Positions 18,970-31,324 are shown, counted from the stretch's first letter. The stretch is DNA of 64,000 nucleotides from Tiliqua scincoides (GCF_035046505.1 NC_089827.1:58122356-58186355), one strand, 5' to 3'. The notes: generated from the sequence alone by a model not told the origin. Program-made: numbers and translations.

Positions 18970-19482
18970 CAGTGGTTCTCAAACTCTCTGGGAGCGTTTG
19001 AGAGCCAGTAAGTCTTTGCAGGGGCGGGAGGAGAAGGCAGCGGGGGCCGGGGAAGGCAGCGGCGTGATCCCCAGGATTGTGCTGCTCAGGGGGTTGCAGG
19101 GGCTTGGGTGCACTTACCCAAGCCTCCTGCAGCCTCCCTGGGGTGCGGGGAGCCTGGTGCTACTTCTGGCAGGGCTCCCTGCAGCAGGGAAAGTGGATGC
19201 GGAACAATTCCCCATGCTTTAGCGGGGGCGGGGCGCAATCGCTCTGCATCCACTTTCCCTGCTGCAGGGAGCCCTGCCAGAAGTAGCACCGGGCTCCCAG
19301 CACCCCAGGGAGGCTGCAGGAGGCTTGGGTAAGTGCACCCAAGCCCCTGCAACTCCCTGAGCGGCCCAAACCTAGGGATTGGGCCGCTGCCTTCCCCCAC
19401 CTCTAGGCTGCCCCGCCCCTTAAGGGGCAGAGACCAGGGCCCTCAGCCTGGGGCGTCGCGATGCTCAGTTTGAATAGCACTG
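18970..19482. mobile_element. hAT-like element carrying a long hairpin
   Basis: It is flanked by a perfect 8-bp duplication CCCTAAGC (18962-18969 and 19483-19490), with ends CAGTGGTTCTCAAAC and GTTTGAATAGCACTG. Inside, 19091-19200 and 19246-19356 are nearly perfect reverse complements with a 45-bp loop. Each arm contains words such as CCTGCAGCCTCCCTGGGGTG. A related element is at 48010-48478. Confidence 0.9.
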
Positions 19483-19490
19483 CCCTAAGC

Positions 19491-21363
19491 TTTCCCAATA
19501 GGGCTTAGGAAAAAAATCTACTTTTCAATCTTGATACATCAGTGCAATTGGATGTTGCTGTTGAAACTCAGGTAGGTAGGCTATGGCATCCACTGTTTTC
19601 ACTACTCCATGAAACTTAGTCCACTGCAATTAGACCTAGATAAAAAATTGAAAACTACATGATATGTTATTTTGACAACTGCGCTGACACTGAAAAATCC
19701 AACATAGTGGAAGCTGCCATTTTGAGAACAGTCAATTTTGTTTACCTAAAAAGCAGCTAGATCTCTGAAACTAACCAATTGAACACTCAAAATGGTGGTT
19801 TGGATACAGGGTTTATCAGAGAGGTTCACCTCTTGTTAAGACAGTTTGCTAGACTGAGGACAGAGGCTTTGATAAGGAAGTAGTAGAAAATACAAGAAAT
19901 GTTTAATACCTGAACATTTTCAGATAAGCTATTTAAGTTGGTTTTTTAAGGCACTGTGATGCAAGAACATGCAGTGATCATTAGATTGTGTTTGTAGATA
20001 CATAAAGTTTGATACTTTCCTTTCTCAGCACCAATTTGGTATAATTAGGGCTTTGTAATAGATGCTTAAGTTCTTAATTGGAATACAGTGGTGTGACCTT
20101 AAGGTGATGTAAGAAATGTTTGAGTCAGGAAGGGATGAAAGCCAGTCTTTCCTATACTTCCTGTTCTGCAGGTGTCTGTCCTGTGCAACAACTTCCTCTT
20201 CTCACTGGCTCACTTCTAAGCCCTCTCAAAGCTTTTGAGAGCCTCCATCTTGAACAGGTTGCATGAAATTTCACCTGTTGTTCCTGTAAGTTGTAATAAC
20301 CCATGAGTCATCTACTGAAAAGAGATTTCAAATGATAGAGAAAATGCTGCTGTCATTCTGGTAGAATGAATTCAATCCCCACCCTGTTTTCACTACTTCT
20401 CACAGGCAGCATAACATTGCTTTTTAAGAAATTAATGCTTATGAACAGAACTTGCATAAGAAAAGTTCAAACAAATCTGATAAGTTAAACTGGTGTTAGA
20501 AGCTGTTTTTTGAGAAGAGTTTTTGGTCTTTCATTACTGTTTTGCTCTTGTGGAATGATGGATTACTTGTTGCAAAGACGGTTCATAAACTGCACAATGT
20601 ATTTTCACTTAATAATCACATTGATTTGTTTTTCTATATGTAGATTGACTTTTTATTAGAGAATGTTTCACATTTACAAACAAAGAACAACCAAGTAGAA
20701 AATATGAAGTCCTGAAATACGGTTATATACATTGGGAAAATATTGATGATCATAAGCATAGCATTCAGGCATACTATGCAAGTTTGTTTTTTCAGGGTTT
20801 ACAAGTGGTGGGTTTAGAGTCCATAGCTCACTAAGACCAAGGCTAGAGAGTGGGACATGCCCAGTCTTGCCTTGCACGTGGCCAACTGTTCCACGCCAGG
20901 CTACTTCCGCAGATGGCAGCCTCCGGTTGGGGATCCAGGGGTGGCCTGTAGGTGGCCTCTTTGGTTGTTACTGGTGTGTCTGGCTTGTGGATGGGTTTGT
21001 TCTAAGCATGCATTACAGCAGTGGGGCACAAATCAGAGCCCAAGGTGACATACAAGACAATAAGTCATGTTCAGGGTGAAGGGGAAGAGAATAAAGCAGA
21101 AAGATGGCATATGTCAGTCCTTCTCCAACAGCGCGTGCAAGCAGGTACAATGTTGCTCGGTGGCATATAGTCCAAGGTTGGGGGTGGGCAAAGCCCACAT
21201 CCTCGCTACATGGTGCAGGTCGTGTGTCTAATACAATGCTGCAATTCTGCAACTTAGGCAGAACAAAAACAGTGTTGGTTACTACTTTCCTAGTTGCCAT
21301 GTTCACACCATTATGGCTAGCAGGGGAGTTTGTCAACAAACAAGTATTAACAAGGTGATAGTG
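19491..21363. other. Intergenic, no feature recognised
   Basis: Apparently unique or very old sequence. At about 20650 the minus strand shows an AATAAA within TCTAATAAAAAG. No recognised gene ends there. Confidence 0.45.
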
Positions 21364-21618
21364 GTCCCTGAGGCAGTTCATGGCTGAACACAGTCACGTT
21401 CTGGCAACTCCTGCGACGTTGCTGGAACCAACCGTATTGGCTTCTGCCTTTCCATTGGACCATTTCAGCGACGTGGAGAGGGGGGATTTGCTGCATGGGT
21501 AACAGTCTATCCTCCATATCTACTTTACCCAGGCTTTGCGCACTGGAGAGGACACTCTGTTCCAGAACACTATTCAGAGTGCAATACCATAGTCTTCTGA
21601 GACTGAAGGATGCCAACA
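21364..21618 (+). mobile_element. Internally deleted LINE derivative, copy 1 (5'-truncated)
   Basis: It matches, in order, part of the 5' UTR of the LINE at 51255-53787 (GGCAGTTCATGGCTGAACAC, GGAACCAACCGTATTGG, CATTGGACCATTTCAGCG) and then its 3' end (CCATAGTCTTCTGAGACTG, GATGCCAACAA). Endonuclease and RT are absent. The switch occurs at ACACTC|TGTTCCAG, the same point as in the copy at 28881-29276. Confidence 0.8.
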
Positions 21619-21619
21619 A

Positions 21620-24199
21620 ATGGTAAACTCTGCAGAAACTCTTATTTGCTGCTTATATTTACTGGGTAGTCAGACATTGTGGCTTTAAAGCATACGTACA
21701 CAGGACGCTGCAGCAAGGAAACTCATGAAACTACTACACAGAATATTAGTGTGAGACATTTTTAAATAATGATGAATTATCGAAGCATGTTGTCTGCGTC
21801 TCTGCACTGGGAGGATACAGGTAATAGTAGCCCATGAATCAGAAGCTTACTTGCGTTGTCTGAATTCAGGTGGAAGTAATCTGATATCTCTAGTGGGACA
21901 ATTCAGAACAACTCAACAATATTGGAAAAAAGAATCCATGTCTTTTCAATGAAACTTGCATCACTTTAAACTGGAGAAAGAGGAAAAAATTTCATAGGCT
22001 GTTAGAAATACAGTCATCTGTTGAAATCTTGACTCTGCCTAAGAGGAGAGGGAATATGGGAACCCTCAGTTGGGGAATTATTGGAAATGATAAAGGGCAG
22101 AGAGACCAGAGAGGCCTGCTGCTGATGTGTGTGGCAGTGGGGGGAGAGCTCTTGCTCCTGGTGGTAGATTTTGGACAGTGACTTTGCTGCCCTTTTAACT
22201 TGTCAACCCTGATGGGTAGTAACAGAGGTTTAGTGAGGACAGTTGCTGGCAAGATGGTGATGAATGTTCATATGCATTGTATCCATGCACAGTCCAATTT
22301 CCTTTATCACTGCTACAGGGACATATTACAGGAAAATACAAGTTTTTCCCTGAGAGATTCCAAGCTGAGACTGTGTTATAGTCTATGTTTATGGTGTTAT
22401 AGGACAGAACCAGCATCTTCAATTCTGTCTGAAAAATACTGGTTGCCAGTGCAGTTGTAATCCAGTGAACATATTTCCACTTTCCACTGCCTATCTTTTG
22501 GCTAGGCTGTTGTGAACTACTGGAGGTTTCTAGACAGTTTTCAACATTTAAAAAATGGCAGCATTCAGAAACCAATGGGGAAAACATTTCAGGCTGTTAA
22601 GGCTATCTGCTGCTGATCTGAGTCCAGCTTTAGAGTGAGAGTTCAGCATGAAATTGCTAAATTAGAATTATCAGGAGGCTTGATTCTGCTTGCTCAGATT
22701 TGCATTGCAATGGTTTTTTTTCGGTCACATTGCATGTGTTAACCTAAATGTAAGAAATTTTGTTGTTATAAATGATTATAAATGATTATAAATGTGAAGT
22801 CACTGGGTTGTGACCCTAAGATGATACAGGGCACAGCTACATCACTGGAAGCTTCTTCCACAGGCAGAAGGGGCATTGGACTATTCCTGTTTGCAAAAAG
22901 GTCCCTTGCATGGTCCCAACATTCTTCCTGCCTGCAGAAAAAGCTTTAAATAACAGAACTGTACTCTGCAATCTGAGGGTACAATCCACTGCACTTACTT
23001 TAAATACATTTAAGCTTCACATAGAATTGTCACAGATAATACACCCTGCATTTCATGGCTGTTTACCTATAATGCTTACAAGCATGTTTTTTTTTGGTCT
23101 GTATATACATGCACACGCTTAAAAAAAAACAAAAAACCAAAGTGGTTGACGTCGCAGTAGTAAATACCAGTTTGGCAGGTTCAGATTGGAGTTTACCTTT
23201 GAAACTTTCTTGTCAGAGTCTGATGATGTTAAGGTCTGCTTCGGGAGCTGTATTGAAATCTGAGATGAGTGGATAGGCTTTCCTTTCCCATCACTGCAAT
23301 ACATGGACAGAATCATAGTGACTCATTCCTGTCTTCCGTGGTTGAATACAAGTGGTACTACTTGGGTGATGCTTCTGGCTCTGCTATTTTCTTTGTGTGG
23401 TGTGTGTGTTGAAATCAATCCCTGTTTACTCTTCACCCTTAGAATGGAAAGGATTTCATATAGTGGATGGCCACTGAAGCTGTAGCTGCCAGAAATGTTA
23501 AGCTCCTTGTCACACTTAAATATTTAACAGAAAAATAACTATACATAAATGCGTTTTCTGTTTAGACATTTAAGTGATTTGCTTATCTTCCCCCCCCCCC
23601 ATCCCACTGCTACCACCAATTTATGTACAATGCTTTGGGGAAAAAGGTGGGGGTGACCATGTAGACAAGTCTGTGCAAAGGGTGGATAGAATCACATCAA
23701 AGTGCTGAAAAGACAGAAACACCAAACACATCGGACACATTTTGAGTGAGTTCTTCTTCAGAAGTGAAACTAAGATTATTGTGTTAGTTGCTGGAAAAAG
23801 GAATGCAGTTGCAATTCACATCAAAAAAAGACTCCCAGCAATTGGTGCTATTCTCTTTATAGTGAATGATTAACAGAACAATCTGACTTTCACCTCTGAA
23901 GAAGAGCTTGCTCGAAATGCCCTGGGTGATAAAAAATGTTTTTATTGAAGTCTCTATCAAGTTTTTTTCAGCACATTTCTGTGGTTTCTCCCTCCCCCCC
24001 TCCACAGACTTTACAATATTTCCATAACTGCATATTCAAACCCTCACATTTCAACAGTCAGAGGAGACTACACCCCTAGCCTGCTTTCAGAAGCAGAGGT
24101 GAGATTTATTTGGGAAGTAAGTAATCAGAATTTGGTGAGTCATGCACTAAAGAACAAATAGGATCTATTATGAATGTCACTAAATCTAAGGCTATCATC
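21620..24199. other. Intergenic, no feature recognised
   Basis: Open frames in this stretch are short and unlike any family that I know. A GAAGAAGAGCTTGCTCGAAA block near 23895 resembles a motif common near the ends of reptile retroelements, but I cannot name a family. C-runs occur at 23590 and 23993. Confidence 0.4.
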
Positions 24200-24207
24200 C
24201 TGTACAC

Positions 24208-24433
24208 CACCCATTTTCAACCACTGTGCTGTGGCACACTGGTGTGCTGTGGATGGTCTGCAGGTGTGCCATGGGAGCTTGGGGGAGGATCATTTGTTAG
24301 GGCCACTGGTGGATGTGAGCCCCTGCTGTTCAGTGCAGTGTGCCTTGTCAATTGTAAAAAAACTGATGGTGTGCCTTGACCATTTTAGTGCTTTGTCAGT
24401 GTGCCATGAGATGAAAAAGATTGAAAATTGCTG
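24208..24433. mobile_element. hAT-like MITE, 226 bp
   Basis: The inverted ends are CACCCATTTTCAACC and GATTGAAAATTGCTG. The 8-bp duplication is CTGTACAC (24200-24207) and CTGCACAT (24434-24441), 6 of 8 matching. The interior has repeated GTGTGCTGTGG/GTGTGCC words typical of Charlie-type elements. Confidence 0.75.
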
Positions 24434-24525
24434 CTGCACATGCTTACCTGCCCATAAGCCCTATTGAACAGAGTGGGATGTATTTCTGAGTAAATAGGTA
24501 TAGGATTGGGCTGTGAGCTGTATTC
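24434..24525. repeat. Palindromic MITE copy
   Basis: It runs from GCTTACCTGCCCATAAGCCC to TTCTGAGTAAATAGG and ends ATAGGATTGGGCTG. Confidence 0.6.
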
Positions 24526-25400
24526 ATTTACCCTGCCCTTCAGTTAGAAAAAAGAAAGTTATCAAACCACCATCTAATGGTGGCTTATGGAAAAAGATAA
24601 AATAAAACCGCCCTGTTTTCCAGTTTCTGTACAACAGTTGCTTTTCCTCCCATATATCATCACCCAGAGCTGCACTGCAGCCTCAGTTGTTGCTGTTGTA
24701 GCTGCCAGGCTCTGCTGGCAGCCTTTCCCTTGGATGACAATCCTTTGCAGCCACTATTGGTGGGGGGACTTTCAGTGCAGCTGCTGGGCCTCCTTTCTGG
24801 TTCCCTTCATCCTCTGACTTCCCTCCACCCAGGCAGAGCTCTCCCCTTGACTTCCAGGCAGGGTCCTCCGAAGAGCGCTTTCCCGGGGCTCAGACAGATC
24901 TCCTTCCAGTTTTCCACTGTCACTTTCTCCCTCCCGGTTGACCTCTCTTTCTCTGAGTTCTCTAGTTCCCATGGCAACCAAAACTAGTCAGCCGCCTGTC
25001 TTTCACCAAGGGCTAACTTTTCGTGGCCCACTCCTTAGGCACAGCGCGCCGCGACGGCGTTGAGCCCCCTGAAATGGGTGCTTCTTGGCTAGCCACAGAA
25101 AGCTCTGATAGCCCAAAGGATAGCTGTTAACTGACACAAATCCATCACTGGGGCGGCTGCAAGGACTGGCAGGCCAAACATTCTGAGGCTGAACCTTTGT
25201 CAAGGGAACAATCAATTCCTCTATGAACCAGCTTAATAAAACTGCATTGCAGTGAGCTCTGACAAGCTAGTTATAGTTAAAACAAGATAAAAAATTTACC
25301 TCGGAATACAGGGGAGCACCAGCCCTAGCCACTGTCCTGGCTATGCTTTCAGATCATGACTGATGCCCATCGTACCATGTGGGAGAGGTGGCGCAGTTTG
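24526..25400. other. Intergenic, no feature recognised
   Basis: A C- and T-rich stretch at 24830-24980 and a short GC-rich patch near 25040 are seen. No gene or repeat is assigned. Confidence 0.4.
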
Positions 25401-25559
25401 TTCATTTCATAGTTGCGTACTCAAAAGCCACACAATGCAGGCTCCTGGGACTAGTTTTGTAGTATTTGGTGCGTGTTGTTGCTCTAAGGGTAAAACTAAT
25501 GTGAGGTGAAATGTGTCTTTGTATTTCTGTCTCTTTTGAAAATGAGTATTATAGTTCTT

Positions 25560-26010
25560 GTACAAAGCCCACCAGGTTTTGATGCCTGGGTTTGGCCAGT
25601 TAAACATCAAGCCCTTCCCAAGGAACTGGGATATTCACAGATATTTCTGTAAAATATGTGCTATTTCAAGTAAGGCTGTTTTCTATTGTTGGTATGTAGT
25701 GATTTCATTTACACCTAGGATGGTCCGGTGTTTTTCCAAGTCCTAAGCATTGCGCCTAGGGTACCCACAACACTTGGTACAATTTTAGCCTTTTTCTGCC
25801 ATAGGTGTTCAACTTCAGTTTGCAAGTCTTTATATTTTGTGATCTTTTTCTATTCTTTCTCTTCAATTCTTGCATCTCCAGGTATTGCCAGTCTACTGTC
25901 CAGACCTGCTTCAATTCAGCATTTCAAAGCCAGAATATTGTTGGCTAGGTTGTCTGAATATGAAAATCCCACAAAATATTAATTCGTTCATTTTCAATAA
26001 CGTTTTCAGC
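25560..26010 (-). pseudogene. R4/Dong-like LINE fragment with restriction-like endonuclease
   Basis: The minus strand reads VDSRLAIPGDARIEEKE, then EKITKYKDLQTEVEHLW and KIVPSVVGTLGAM with shifts and stops. This is the C-terminal restriction-like endonuclease block (D..IPGD.R..EKE.EKI.KY.DL, then VVPVVVG.LG) of site-specific-type LINEs such as R4/Dong. The copy is decayed and cannot encode an active enzyme. Confidence 0.7.
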
Positions 26011-26017
26011 TTTGTGG

Positions 26018-26042
26018 TCCTGATGATGATGATGATGATGAA
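26018..26042 (+). repeat. (GAT)n microsatellite
   Basis: Eight or so GAT units end at 26042 and abut the R4-like fragment. Confidence 0.85.
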
Positions 26043-27140
26043 TGTATTAAAGCAGCAATGGGGACTCAGTCTGAATCAGGGGGTCATTATCCCCCCCTGC
26101 TGTTTACCATGGGAGAGAAGCTGCTCTGGGTGCAAATTTGGGATGGGGAATAGTAAAACTCTTCCTCCACAACTGTACTCAAGAAAAAAAAAAGAACTGC
26201 AAGGACACATTTCATATCATGTGTGGTTTGACTCTAACTCTAGTTACTGATTTCTTCTGCTGTTATGGAGTAAAACATTAATGTTACCGATCCCTCCACG
26301 CATTGCTGCAGTGTTTGAGTTCTTTGTTTTTACTATTTACAGGTTCTTTTTCTACAGAAGTAGAGGATTATGTTCCCACAATCTTAAATACTCATATGGA
26401 CAATAGTGTTTTCAAATACGTATGTAATGTTCACAGAAGCATCGTCCTGTTTATTCATTGTGCACATGTGCGCAATCCTTATGAAATAAAAATAAACACT
26501 GAGAGCGTTTGCCCCAGGTCTATTTTGCACACTTAAATAAAAATAAAATAGTATATGTACCCCCTAACTTACCACACAATACACAAACACACGTGCTTTC
26601 AAGATATCATAATATGTTTTCTTCAGAAAGAATAATATTCAAGCACAAAAATTGCACATATTTAAATATTTTATACACAATCAACAATACTGTGAAATCT
26701 GAAAAACAGATAATGAGCTGGAAACACAAGCTATACCTTTGAAAAAGAGTCATCATGAAACTGTTGTTAAGGTAACAAGATAGCCCAACTGCAAAAGTTG
26801 CATCTCCCCAACCCTAATGCCCAGTTGGCTCAAGCAAGCCAAATCCCTCTCCCTGCCATGCTCCCCCAAGTTCTACTGGTTTCTTCTCCCCAACAGACAC
26901 TGTAACCTTCAATGGCTCCTAGGGACCTCTGAGCTTTTTCAAAACATGTCAGGTTGTTTGGGGAGGGGGGTTCTTTTTATGTTCCATTCCTTCAAACCCA
27001 ATGTCCACCTCCAGGATAAAGCTGTTATATACGTATATTCAAGCTGGTCCATTCTTTCCCACCCAGTGTTCTGCTGCTTTTTTCCCCCAGCTGACATCTG
27101 TAGCTTCACAGCCCAGCTTTCCCCCAGCTGACATCCTGTA
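26043..27140. other. Intergenic, no feature recognised
   Basis: AT-rich sequence with no gene or repeat family recognised. Confidence 0.4.
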
Positions 27141-27144
27141 GCTT

Positions 27145-27240
27145 CACAACCCAATCTTATCCACACTTTCCCGGAAGTAAGCCCACTGAATCTAATGGGA
27201 CTTACTTCTGAGTAGACATGTATAGGATTGGGCTGTCAGT
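27145..27240. repeat. Palindromic MITE copy, well preserved
   Basis: CAACCCAATCTTATCCACAC leads to GGAAGTAAGCCCACTGAA, then AATGGGACTTACTTCTGAGT and ATAGGATTGGGCTGTC. Both arms of the imperfect palindrome are clear. Confidence 0.75.
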
Positions 27241-27534
27241 CGGGTAGTCCCTGGAGCTAGTGAGCATGGGTAATCTGCATGAGGCTGCATATTACTTTAC
27301 ATGCATGTGTTAGCTAGTTTTTCTTCATCTTTTTTTCTTTTTTTCAAAAATAGCAGTGAAGATGCTTGAAATCAGATGAGACTGCAGCAGTTGTATCATA
27401 ATAGAGTTACCCTTGCTAACCGCATAAAGAGGCACTTTTCAAAGTGGTGCTCCTCTTACTTTTAGCAAGGTGAGAACAACTGTCCCTCTTCACCCACTCA
27501 GCACAGTGTCTTTTCTCGTGGTTGTTTGCTGGTG

Positions 27535-27665
27535 TTCTTCTGCATCTTTTTAGATTGTGAGTCCTTTTGGGACAGGGAACCATTTAATTATTTGATTTTG
27601 TCTGTAAACAGCTTTGTTGAAAAGCAGTACGTACATAAATATTCTTAATAATAGTAATTAGAGCT
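27535..27665 (+). mobile_element. L2-type LINE tail fragment
   Basis: ATTGTGAGTCCTTTTGGGAC, AGGGAACCATTTAAT and the end GTTGAAAAGCAGTACGTACA with an ATAATA tail match L2-like 3' ends of reptiles. Confidence 0.55.
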
Positions 27666-27669
27666 AATA

Positions 27670-28590
27670 GTAGAAGAACTCTTATTCAGTTGTGTGTCAT
27701 CAAGTTGATCACTGGTTTTTTATTGGCTACTTTATTGGATGACTTATGCTTTTTTTGCTTTCCCTCCCCTCTTTTCAAGAAATAAAAAAGCTAAAAAAAA
27801 CAGTCGGCTGCTCGGAGTAGCACACAACCGCTCCAAGCACAACATGACCTGGAAGTAATTGGCAGTGGAATCATCACATCACTGCAATTACTTCTGGATT
27901 TTGTTGTATAGTAGGTGTAAAAAATATCTGTGCTCCCGAGTGCCAGATGCTTTAGCTATGCCACTGGGGACATGATTGAAATTGGAACAATAGTAAGGAC
28001 CAAGTATTAAAGCACCCTCCGCTCCAGTCCCTGTTGTGCCCAGTTTTGGACACGCCCCAGCACTATTTTGGAAAACAGACAAACCTGGGCCAGCACACAC
28101 ATTTAAAGTCAGCAGTGCTTTGACCCTAATACAGATGACCATCCAACATGTGCAAAACGGGAGGAAGTCTTACTGCTAGGACCCCAGTCCTTCCCACACA
28201 TAAGAATACATTACAAGAAAATATTACACCATGTGAGTAATAACACAGATGAGTATCCAACTATGTGGTAGAGAACCCCACTTTGTGATAGGTTGTATTT
28301 GCTCAGCATCATATCAGTAAGAATCAGGAAACAGTGTCTTGGTCAAGATCCAAATAGCAGAGTTGTGTGAATCCCCTTTTTTCAGCTACATCAGTGTTGG
28401 CTGGTCCCAATCAATGTTGCATTTTTGAATTGGTTTTGGGCCAATGCACTGAAGGGGGAACAAGGGAGGGGAAAGCAAAGCAATACAGTGCTTTTCTTCC
28501 CCCCTGCCCCTCGCCCCCCCCCCGGCACAGTTTTCAGTTTGTCAGTTTGCTGTTTGGGGAACTTGATTCCATAAAACTTTTCCATTGAAA
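27670..28590. other. Intergenic, no feature recognised
   Basis: No gene is evident. A C-run at about 28510-28522 is the only notable local feature. Confidence 0.4.
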
Positions 28591-28592
28591 CT

Positions 28593-29303
28593 TTTCAGCG
28601 AGGCCTGAAGACCCTTCTGTTTAGACAAGCCTTCTGAGTTGCTGGGCTTTTTAACATCTTTTTTAACATCTGGTTACAGGCCTTTTCTAATTTGCTGCGC
28701 TATGCTCTTTTGCCTGACTACTTTTTTATCTGACTACTGTTTTTATGATATGTCGTTATGTTTTTATCTGTTTTTAAATTGTTTTTTAATTTGTTTTTAA
28801 CTTTGTTTGTAAGCCGCCTTGAGTCCCTTGGGGGAGAAAGTCGGGGTAAAAATAAAGTTAATAATAATCATAATAATCGTGTTGGCATCCTTCAGTCTCG
28901 GAAGACTATGGTGTCACGCTCTGAATGGTGGTTCTGGAACAGAGTGTCCTCTCCAGTACGCGAAGCCTGGGTAAAGTAGGTATGGAGGATAGGCTGTTAC
29001 CCATGCAGCAAATCCCCCCTCTCCACGTCACTGAAATGGTCCAATGGAAAGGCAGAAGCCAATACGGTTGGTTCCAGCGGCGTCGCAGGAGTTGCCAGAA
29101 CGTGACTGTGTTCAGCCATGAACTGCCTTAGGGACTCCGGCTCCGGCTTTTGCCTCGAGGTTGACTCCTGAAGCCTTTTCCATAACTGGATGTAGCCACA
29201 AGGCAGTGGAGGTTTGGGATCAGAGTTTTCCTTCTTTCAGATGAGCTGCCTTCCCAGGCTAACGAGTATTACCGGGTAATAATAATAATAATAAATAAAA
29301 CAC
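28593..29303 (+). mobile_element. L2-type LINE 3' end, split by a later insertion
   Basis: The frame RGLKTLLFRQAF precedes the stop, then a T-rich 3' UTR and GTAAGCCGCCTTGAGTCCCT, GGGGAGAAAGTCGGGGTAAA and an (AAT)n tail from about 28850. The tail resumes at about 29277-29303 after the element at 28881-29276. This is a typical reptile L2 end. Confidence 0.8.
28881..29276 (-). mobile_element. Internally deleted LINE derivative, copy 2 (near complete)
   Basis: Read on the minus strand it starts with the LINE 5' terminus (CCCGGTAATACTCG), continues through the whole 5' UTR, and switches at ACACTC|TGTTCCAGAACC to the LINE 3' end, closing with GAAGGATGCCAAC. At 396 bp it has no coding capacity. 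It sits inside an L2 (AAT)n tail. Confidence 0.88.
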
Positions 29304-29373
29304 TAGCATATGGTAAGGAGCATAATTTGCAACATTCGCATGAAAATGATTGTGCAGGCAGGTTGTATTAACT

Positions 29374-29610
29374 TAACAGTTCTCAAATGTTTTACCTCCA
29401 CAACATACTTCATCGGCCGCAGTGACCATGGCACACCCCAGAATACCTTGCAACTTCTGAGTTGCACCCCAGCAATGCAACACCTCAAGGCATTCTGGGG
29501 CACGATGCAGCTGCCATGCCTCAGAACACCTTGTGGCGCGGGCCCGCAACCCACCAAAAATCAGTTCACGGTCCACTTGTGGGTGACAATCCACAGTTTG
29601 AGAACCACTG
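29374..29610. mobile_element. hAT-like MITE, 237 bp
   Basis: The left end GTTCTCAAATG and the right end CAGTTTGAGAACCACTG are inverted. The flanks TATTAACT (29366-29373) and GATTAACT (29611-29618) match at 7 of 8. The first bases of the left end are degraded. Confidence 0.75.
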
Positions 29611-29618
29611 GATTAACT

Positions 29619-31094
29619 CATCAGGTCATGACATACCTCTGGACAAGCTTAATATACTTAAACATGTAGTAGTGCCTACATATATTTTCATGCCATTTAA
29701 CATCATTGCATACATATCATTTAACACATATTAATCTGCTCTGTGTCCACAGGCCCCTGTGGCATGAGGCATTTTGGAAAAGCTTGGGAATTTTTTGTCT
29801 CATTGTTGAACTGCAAAACCTCCAGAACTGCTCAAAACAGATGCCCAAAAGGATCAGGGTTAAATGGATGTCATTTTTGCTGATGTTTATTATTTCCAGG
29901 TGAATTTCTTTTGGATAAATAAGACATCATGGATGGAACTCAGTTTGGGGGTAATGTTTCTCGATTGGTGAAACGAGGGACCATCAGGCGTAAAGGAACA
30001 GATCTTGGCAGCTACAAACCTACAATTAACAGCTCCCTATGGGAGTTGAAGTGGAGCTTCAGGGATACATCTGATTGGCAGAGTCAGAAATCACCAGTTG
30101 TCCGACTGGCTGGGAGTGAAATTGCCTGTGACTTGATTGGCCTTTGCTGCAAATGGTAAACTGTATTATCTTTTTCCTTCATGCCTTTCAGGAAAAAAAA
30201 GGCACTGATTGGATAACATCTGCTACCCAACATAGCCAGTACTCCCTGGCTGCTGTTCATGGCATATGCACAGACACAGCAGTCTATGAGTAGGTGGGTG
30301 TACAAGACTTTGTATGGGGAAGCTGAGATTTCATTCTCTGAAGAGAGCTTTCTGATTCACTGACTGCTGAAGCTTCCTCCCAGTCTTCAGTGATGATTAC
30401 GTAAAAGGAAAATGTAGTCCATTTCTTAAAGAGACACTACCACATAACTTTAATCTAAATACAAAACACTGCAGGGTTTCTCTGTTATTTAAGTTAAAGG
30501 TTTTCCCTAAAGCCTGATCTCTGAAAAGTACTCTGGAATGTTTCTGAAAAAAGGCCTATAAATATTTCTCTTACGCTGCATTGCATTGTGCTTTTGAAAA
30601 AGGCCACATTTGAAAGTAAAATGCTTGGGAATTGAAAATATAGAAGTACTGTAAATGATGACGATCTCTGTTTCCTGGGCAAAGTGAAAGCTTGCTTGCT
30701 AGTGAGCTGCCAAGAGTTCTTGCCCAGACAAAATGAAAAGATGAATGATTCTCCATTGCTTGTTGATGTTGTTGTTGTTAGTCATAAAAATATAAATACT
30801 ATATCGTGATTTTCAGGGGAAAGAAATGACCGCAGAGTGGTCCAAGCAGATAAAAACAGATTATTCTGAAATGCAACATCATTGACCTGTCCTCAGTGAC
30901 AGGTTCTGCCCTTGATGTCACTTTCTCTACCCTGAAAACCTTTATTCCTGGTCCCAGAGACCAAAGGGTTAGCTAATAAAGTCATCCAAGTTAGACCCAA
31001 GCCGCATGCTGGTGTCTTCATTAAGGGATGTGAGAGTAAATAGAATGCCAGATGCAGGGGAGTGGCAGCAAGATCCAAGTATCTTGTCTTTTTC
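29619..31094. other. Intergenic, no feature recognised
   Basis: Short unsupported frames only. A (GTT)n run lies near 30768. Confidence 0.4.
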
Positions 31095-31192
31095 CTGAGG
31101 CATCTGGTGGGCCACTGTGAGATACAGGAAGCTGGACTAGATGGGCCCTGGTCCTGATCCAACAGGGCTCTTCTTGTGTTCTTATGGTTTCT
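31095..31192 (+). mobile_element. CR1 LINE 3' end
   Basis: GGGCCACTGTGAGATACAGG, AAGCTGGACTAGATGGGCC and the TTCTTGTGTTCTTATGG tail are diagnostic of CR1. Confidence 0.85.
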
Positions 31193-31324
31193 CACAGAAA
31201 GAGGGGGGGGAAGGCACTCTGTACATGGTCAGGTCATTTTCTATTTGATAAACCCATCAGATTTATTATCTAGAAGTTTGATTCCATAGTAGTGGGCAGT
31301 AGGAAAGGGACTGAAAAATAAATC

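Noticed and set aside
20645-21381. Possible minus-strand gene end, with AATAAA near 20655 and a 122-codon frame at 21013-21381
   Set aside because: The frame overlaps the LINE derivative and has no recognised similarity or splice signals. A single hexamer is weak evidence.
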